From positions 1 to 15,151 of the forward strand of contig JAYRWD010000005.1 of the NCBI GenBank assembly GCA_041918255.1: 15,151 bases of DNA, in the 5' to 3' direction. This DNA is from JAYRWD01 sp041918255. GTDB lineage: Bacteria; Patescibacteriota; Dojkabacteria; B142; WJKM01. The notes beneath the pieces were generated by a model that ran no database searches, was not told where the DNA came from, and saw only the letters and a program-made list of their open reading frames with translations. Shown piece after piece: positions 11,832-15,151 of this stretch. The first letter of the stretch is position 1; each line of letters begins with the position of its first letter. Made by a program: the position numbers and the translations under genes.

Positions 11832-14525
11832 ATGGCAGACCTTATCGATCAGCACCCGACGGTGAAACTACAGCCCCGAATGATTTTGAAAGTGGACGCT
11901 CCAACAGGTAGGGGCAAAACAAAATTAGCGATTGAGTTGCTCAGGAAATTCTTCGACGACCACCCAGACGGAAGAGCCGTCTGGCTCACGTATAGGGTGG
12001 TTCTGGCTCTGAAGGCGAGTGAAGAACTAAAACAGTTAGGGTTTATCTATTACAAAAACCGAAATGCCTTCAAGTCTAAAAGAATAGTGGTGCAGATGGA
12101 AAGTCTTCACAAGTGGAAGCACTACGGAGGCTCTACTCCTATCGCGTTAGTTTTGGATGAAACATCGTCTCTGTGCGGGCACATCTCTTCGACTACTATG
12201 AGCAACTGTTATTTGGACTTTAAGAATTCGATGTATCAACTGGCTTCTGAAGATGTGGCGATAGTTGCTATGGATGCGTACTGGACTGACGCAGCCAACC
12301 TCTTCATTACGGAAGTGTTCCACTTACCGATTATGCACCTAGGTTGTACTCCGCTAGAAAGAGAAAAGGTACCTGTTCTTATTACTGGCTCGATGAAGGA
12401 CTTCACCGCTGCAATTGTGAATGATTTGAATAACCCGACAATTAAGGGAGTGTTTCTTTGGGCTGGTGGACGCAATTGGCTTAATCGTTTTCTAGATTTT
12501 TTAGTGAAAGCGACCCGCCTAGATATGAACGAAGTGATGTTTGTGCATGCTGACTCGCTTGTCTCCGATAAGAAAAAAGCCGGTATAAACCCCGACGAGA
12601 GTTGGAACACGAAGCGTTTGGTTGCTTGCACTCCGGCGATTACTAGTGGAGTTTCTTTTACTTCGCCTGATTGGTCTGTTTTTGTAATCGGCAACCCGCA
12701 GATATTCTCGAGCGCTGAGATTCTCCTTCAGGCTGCAGGTCGCGTACGACAGCCACGGAATATAGTCTTCACTGTGCTTGATTGGGAGAGACATATGATG
12801 TGTAAACTCCCAGAGGAGTTGCCAGAGATTAAGAAAATGATATCTTCGTATAAGGAATCGAAATTTGCACACATTCGTCGTTTCCTAGGGCTGACTGAAC
12901 TTGAAACGGAGGATAACGTGATAGTACGTCAGATGTATGATGACCCTATCAGCAAAGTAATAATGACCCACATCAGGACCTTATTCAAGGATTACAACGA
13001 TCCTTACTTTCATCTAAGTGAGAAACTAAACAGTGATATTTTTGATGTTAACGTAGACGTGCAGTACGAAGACGGTATAGACGACAATCTGGAAGTTGTA
13101 AGACCTATGCAGAGCGGCTTTTATGGATTTAGAGGATTGGAAACGGAAGAGTTGGAAACGTTTGATTTGTCTGGTTCTTCAGATTGTTTCTCTGCCTCAT
13201 TCAGTCAGTTCCCTTTTGATAACATTCTAGACCCTGACATTGAACCTGAGAACTTCATTCTCGACGAACAAACCTGTGTGAATCGCTTCCTAGCAGAAAA
13301 TTCGACAAGCAAGTTCCGGGCCGTCGATGTGAGGGCTTTGAAAGGATTTATGAAATTGTTTTGCTCTCTTTCTTTATTCGGTAACATGTTTACTGATCCT
13401 TATTGTTCCCACCAGATGGACACCATTAAATACATCACTCAAATCGGACAGCAGTATACTGCTTATACTGAGGTATACGCGCATTTAATTAGCAAAAACG
13501 TGATAAACGAGATGGAGTTTGAACGATTATTCTATATCTTCCGCTTTTTTCAGGAAGAAGAAGAACTGGATATTAGTTTGATGGAGAGAGAGTACCAGAA
13601 CGAGAAGCGCTGCGCTTTGCCTACGATGAACCCTAGTCAAACATTAGAGAATATTATTATTCTAACTACTTTAAAGTATATTAATTACGACTTTGAAACT
13701 ATGTCTTGCCCGGTATTCGAGATGAACGCAGACAATTATAAGAAATTTCGAGATATGGCAGCACTCTATCATGCTGATATCCAACCAGCGAAACTGCCTT
13801 TGATTCGTCACCTAGTGGACTTGAATGCTCAACCAATTCTTAATCCAGACTATTATGCTTGTCTGAAACTAGTTGGAAAACTAATCCAAGCGATTATGGT
13901 AGTACTGGGTCTTCCTTCTCCACTTGGCGATATAAGAAAGTGCAAGAATAACCCTCCATATTACAGTCAAAAGATGTTAAATGGTAGCGACTATAAGTTG
14001 TGGTTGATTTACTATTTCCTTTCGAGAAGATTGAGACGACATCAGGGTATGAATTTAGTTCCTTCTTTACTTATTCCGACACTGTATTACCGCTTCTATG
14101 ACAATACTCCATGGTCTACCATTACGGATGAAGAACATGAAAATTCGCTGCGCTTTATTGACAACTTGAATTTCTACGAGCGGCAGAAAGATATAACCGT
14201 CTTCATGAATATACCACCCAGTGATCGCTGCAATTGGATCAAAGGAATCATATCGCAGGAGTTCGAGTTGAATTTCCGTTTGTCTTCCATAATGTATGTG
14301 GCTCCTCGTCGTAACAAAAACAAATTTGAAAAGCCTGAAGTATTTGTGAAGAAAAATATTGTGTGTTGTTTTGAATCAGATAAGAAGTGGGATGTTTGTC
14401 TGATTACAGATGAAGAAGAAGTAGAAAAAGAAATCAGGGAAGCAATAAGTAAAAACGTTGCTAAAGATTTTTTATTGTTTAGATTCAAACATTATGTTTT
14501 TTATTCTAGAAAAAGAAGACAATAA
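11832..14525 (+). CDS. UL9-like superfamily 2 helicase (origin-binding-protein family)
   Basis: 897 residues. SF2 motifs in the first 310: Walker A APTGRGKT (23-30); Ia VWLTYRVVLAL (50-60); Ib VQMESLHKW (87-95); Walker B LVLDE (106-110) followed by TSSLCGHISSTTM; III around AMDAYW (146-151); V TPAITSGVSF (267-276); VI LLQAAGRVRQPR (298-309). The 'QMESLH', 'LDE-x-SS...STTM' and 'TPAI-x-x-GVSF' segments are those of the herpesvirus UL9 origin-binding helicase family (Herpes_ori_bp), also found in some large DNA viruses. Residues about 320-897 have no motif I recognise: an acidic middle (415-490), then a helical C-terminal part that may bind origin DNA or the Rep. With no SF3 helicase elsewhere it is the likely replicative helicase. 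Stop TAA lies inside AATAAA. Confidence 0.85.
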   Translation: MADLIDQHPTVKLQPRMILKVDAPTGRGKTKLAIELLRKFFDDHPDGRAVWLTYRVVLALKASEELKQLGFIYYKNRNAFKSKRIVVQMESLHKWKHYGGSTPIALVLDETSSLCGHISSTTMSNCYLDFKNSMYQLASEDVAIVAMDAYWTDAANLFITEVFHLPIMHLGCTPLEREKVPVLITGSMKDFTAAIVNDLNNPTIKGVFLWAGGRNWLNRFLDFLVKATRLDMNEVMFVHADSLVSDKKKAGINPDESWNTKRLVACTPAITSGVSFTSPDWSVFVIGNPQIFSSAEILLQAAGRVRQPRNIVFTVLDWERHMMCKLPEELPEIKKMISSYKESKFAHIRRFLGLTELETEDNVIVRQMYDDPISKVIMTHIRTLFKDYNDPYFHLSEKLNSDIFDVNVDVQYEDGIDDNLEVVRPMQSGFYGFRGLETEELETFDLSGSSDCFSASFSQFPFDNILDPDIEPENFILDEQTCVNRFLAENSTSKFRAVDVRALKGFMKLFCSLSLFGNMFTDPYCSHQMDTIKYITQIGQQYTAYTEVYAHLISKNVINEMEFERLFYIFRFFQEEEELDISLMEREYQNEKRCALPTMNPSQTLENIIILTTLKYINYDFETMSCPVFEMNADNYKKFRDMAALYHADIQPAKLPLIRHLVDLNAQPILNPDYYACLKLVGKLIQAIMVVLGLPSPLGDIRKCKNNPPYYSQKMLNGSDYKLWLIYYFLSRRLRRHQGMNLVPSLLIPTLYYRFYDNTPWSTITDEEHENSLRFIDNLNFYERQKDITVFMNIPPSDRCNWIKGIISQEFELNFRLSSIMYVAPRRNKNKFEKPEVFVKKNIVCCFESDKKWDVCLITDEEEVEKEIREAISKNVAKDFLLFRFKHYVFYSRKRRQ

Positions 14526-14538
14526 AAGACAATTTATT
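14521..14538. terminator. Paired poly(A) signals for converging transcripts
   Basis: AATAAA (14521-14526) contains the helicase stop TAA (14523-14525). TTTATT (14533-14538) lies 17 bases beyond the stop of the minus gene ending at 14555. Confidence 0.75.
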
Positions 14539-14554
14539 AAAATAAAATAAATAA

Positions 14555-14968
14555 TTAAACACCACTATGAGAAGAATGATGAGAAGAATGATGAACAGAG
14601 GTAGAAGAGGCTGCTATGAGTTCAGTTGTTCCACGAGAAAGAGTTTGTCCTACTAGGTCACATCCCATTGCGTACAAAGTATTGCCTATAAGTCCATTAA
14701 ACGGGTTTTGGTAGCCAATAAGGCGACTTCCTACACTGTACACTAGACCTGTGGCTATCGAGCCCGGAATATCGTAATTAGATGTACTGCCTATTGGTAT
14801 TAAGTGAGCAAAACCTTGCCCTATCGCGTCTGCGGCCATGACTACTCCGCCTTCAATTAAACTTGGGGTAATTCCACGTCTCTCAACTAGTCCTGAGTAA
14901 ACTGCTCCTGTAAGTCCTGCGCCCACCGCGCGTTCTCCTACGCCGATTGTTTGTGAAATCGCTTGCAT
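14555..14968 (-). CDS. Glycine-rich hydrophobic protein with His/Ser tail
   Basis: 137 residues. Rich in G, A, I, L and V, with several short hydrophobic helices broken by glycines (about 14-26 AVGAGLTGAVYSG, 37-55 LIEGGVVMAADAIGQG, 69-83 SIATGLVYSVGSRL, 92-105 LIGNTLYAMGCDLV). The pattern resembles small membrane-active or minor virion proteins rather than classic transmembrane helices. The C-terminus is a low-complexity HHSSHHSSH tail made by a perfect 12-base tandem repeat at 14569-14592, a potential metal-binding tail. The gene starts 16 bases after the stop of the single-span membrane protein, so the two probably form one transcription unit. A role in virion membrane or entry is inferred; no family recognised. 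Confidence 0.65.
   Translation of the reverse strand: MQAISQTIGVGERAVGAGLTGAVYSGLVERRGITPSLIEGGVVMAADAIGQGFAHLIPIGSTSNYDIPGSIATGLVYSVGSRLIGYQNPFNGLIGNTLYAMGCDLVGQTLSRGTTELIAASSTSVHHSSHHSSHSGV
14569..14592. repeat. 12-base tandem repeat, two perfect copies
   Basis: GAGAAGAATGAT occurs at 14569-14580 and 14581-14592. On the minus strand it encodes the His/Ser-rich tail of the 14555 gene. Confidence 0.8.
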
Positions 14969-14984
14969 GCTGCTGGTTTTTTGG

Positions 14985-15151
14985 TTAAAGCGCTAAAAGA
15001 ACTTGCGGATTTTCTTTTACGTAAGCAAAACCCGTTTGCGCGGCTTTGAGCCCATATTTAGAACCCTGCAGTGTAAGTGCGATAGCCCCCAGCACTAAAA
15101 TCGAGAGGAGTAACTTAACACTAGGCGGTAGTAAGTGCCAGAACTCTGATA
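14985..15151 (-). CDS. Single-span membrane protein, C-terminal part (continues from base 334)
   Basis: This is the other end of the gene that starts at 334. Reading across the joined ends gives residues from about 108 to 162 and a TAA stop at 14985-14987. It holds the predicted membrane span VKLLLSILVLGAIALTLQG (about 119-137), preceded by FWHLLPPS and followed by a basic, polar tail (SKYGLKAAQ, YVKENPQ). With the N-terminal part this makes a protein with a long helical head and a C-terminal membrane anchor. Frame continuity supports joining the ends, but the overlap length, 12, is a multiple of three, so the frame would also survive if it were not collapsed. Confidence 0.65.
   Translation of the reverse strand, partial: SEFWHLLPPSVKLLLSILVLGAIALTLQGSKYGLKAAQTGFAYVKENPQVLLAL
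15140..15151. repeat. Terminal overlap with bases 1-12
   Basis: AGAACTCTGATA ends the window and also begins it. With the gene that runs through both ends, this is best read as a circular molecule opened inside a coding sequence; a terminally redundant linear form is the alternative. Confidence 0.75.

Noticed and set aside
12236..12694. 152-residue minus-strand frame
   Set aside because: Antisense to the helicase between motifs III and V; the helicase motifs show which strand codes.
1..15151. CRISPR arrays, tRNA or rRNA genes, transposons, integrase
   Set aside because: No regularly spaced repeats, cloverleaf-like segments, rRNA-like sequence, or transposase or recombinase motifs were seen on either strand.
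1..15151. Bacteriophage interpretation (FLiP-like double-jelly-roll phage with HUH Rep)
   Set aside because: The capsid plus HUH combination exists in such phages, but AATAAA-linked stops, TATA boxes, absence of ribosome binding sites, overlapping divergent starts and a UL9-like helicase point to a eukaryotic virus.

Overview
The window looks like one essentially complete, compact genome of a circular double-stranded DNA virus of a eukaryote, about 15.1 kb long and packed with genes. The first 12 bases are repeated as the last 12 (1-12 = 15140-15151). An open reading frame on the minus strand runs off base 1 and continues sensibly at the other end, to a stop at 14985-14987. Collapsing the overlap gives a circle of about 15,139 bp. 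A eukaryotic host is suggested by AATAAA poly(A) signals, many overlapping stop codons and often paired back to back with TTTATT for the opposite strand. TATA-like promoters, absence of Shine-Dalgarno-like leaders, and viral proteins with SUMO-interaction-like and proline-directed phosphorylation motifs point the same way. The standard genetic code fits all genes.

Layout, clockwise. 1-334 and 14985-15151 (-): a single-membrane-span protein split by the window ends, followed by a glycine-rich hydrophobic protein (14555-14968, -). 335-637: AT-rich intergenic region with inverted repeats and divergent TATA boxes. 638-949 (+): small basic protein. 3974 to 996 (-): zinc-finger/acidic protein, putative penton/minor capsid protein, then the double-jelly-roll major capsid protein. 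3973-5192 (+): two-span membrane protein, an overlapping small protein and a basic, core-like protein. 7242 to 5248 (-): acidic protein, HUH-like Rep endonuclease and A32/FtsK-type packaging ATPase, overlapping one another. 7269-7988 (+): unknown protein. 8796-8002 (-): SUMO-interaction-motif protein. 8870-10417 (+): trimeric fibre with an S74 intramolecular chaperone. 11304-10438 (-): S/T-P-rich protein. 11305-11591: AT-rich region with nested inverted repeats. 11592-14525 (+): small protein abutting an 897-residue UL9-like SF2 helicase.

The virion genes (capsid, penton, packaging ATPase, membrane proteins, basic protein, fibre) resemble those of the polinton-like/adenovirus/virophage world. 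The replication genes do not. I see no PolB, no primase-SF3 helicase, no integrase and no adenain-like protease. Instead there is a stand-alone HUH-type nuclease and a herpes-UL9-like helicase, which suggests host-polymerase-dependent replication of a circle, perhaps by nicking. I do not recognise this combination as a named virus family, and this is the main novelty of the window. Several accessory proteins seem aimed at nuclear host regulation (SUMO, CDK-type sites), but that is inferred from short motifs only.
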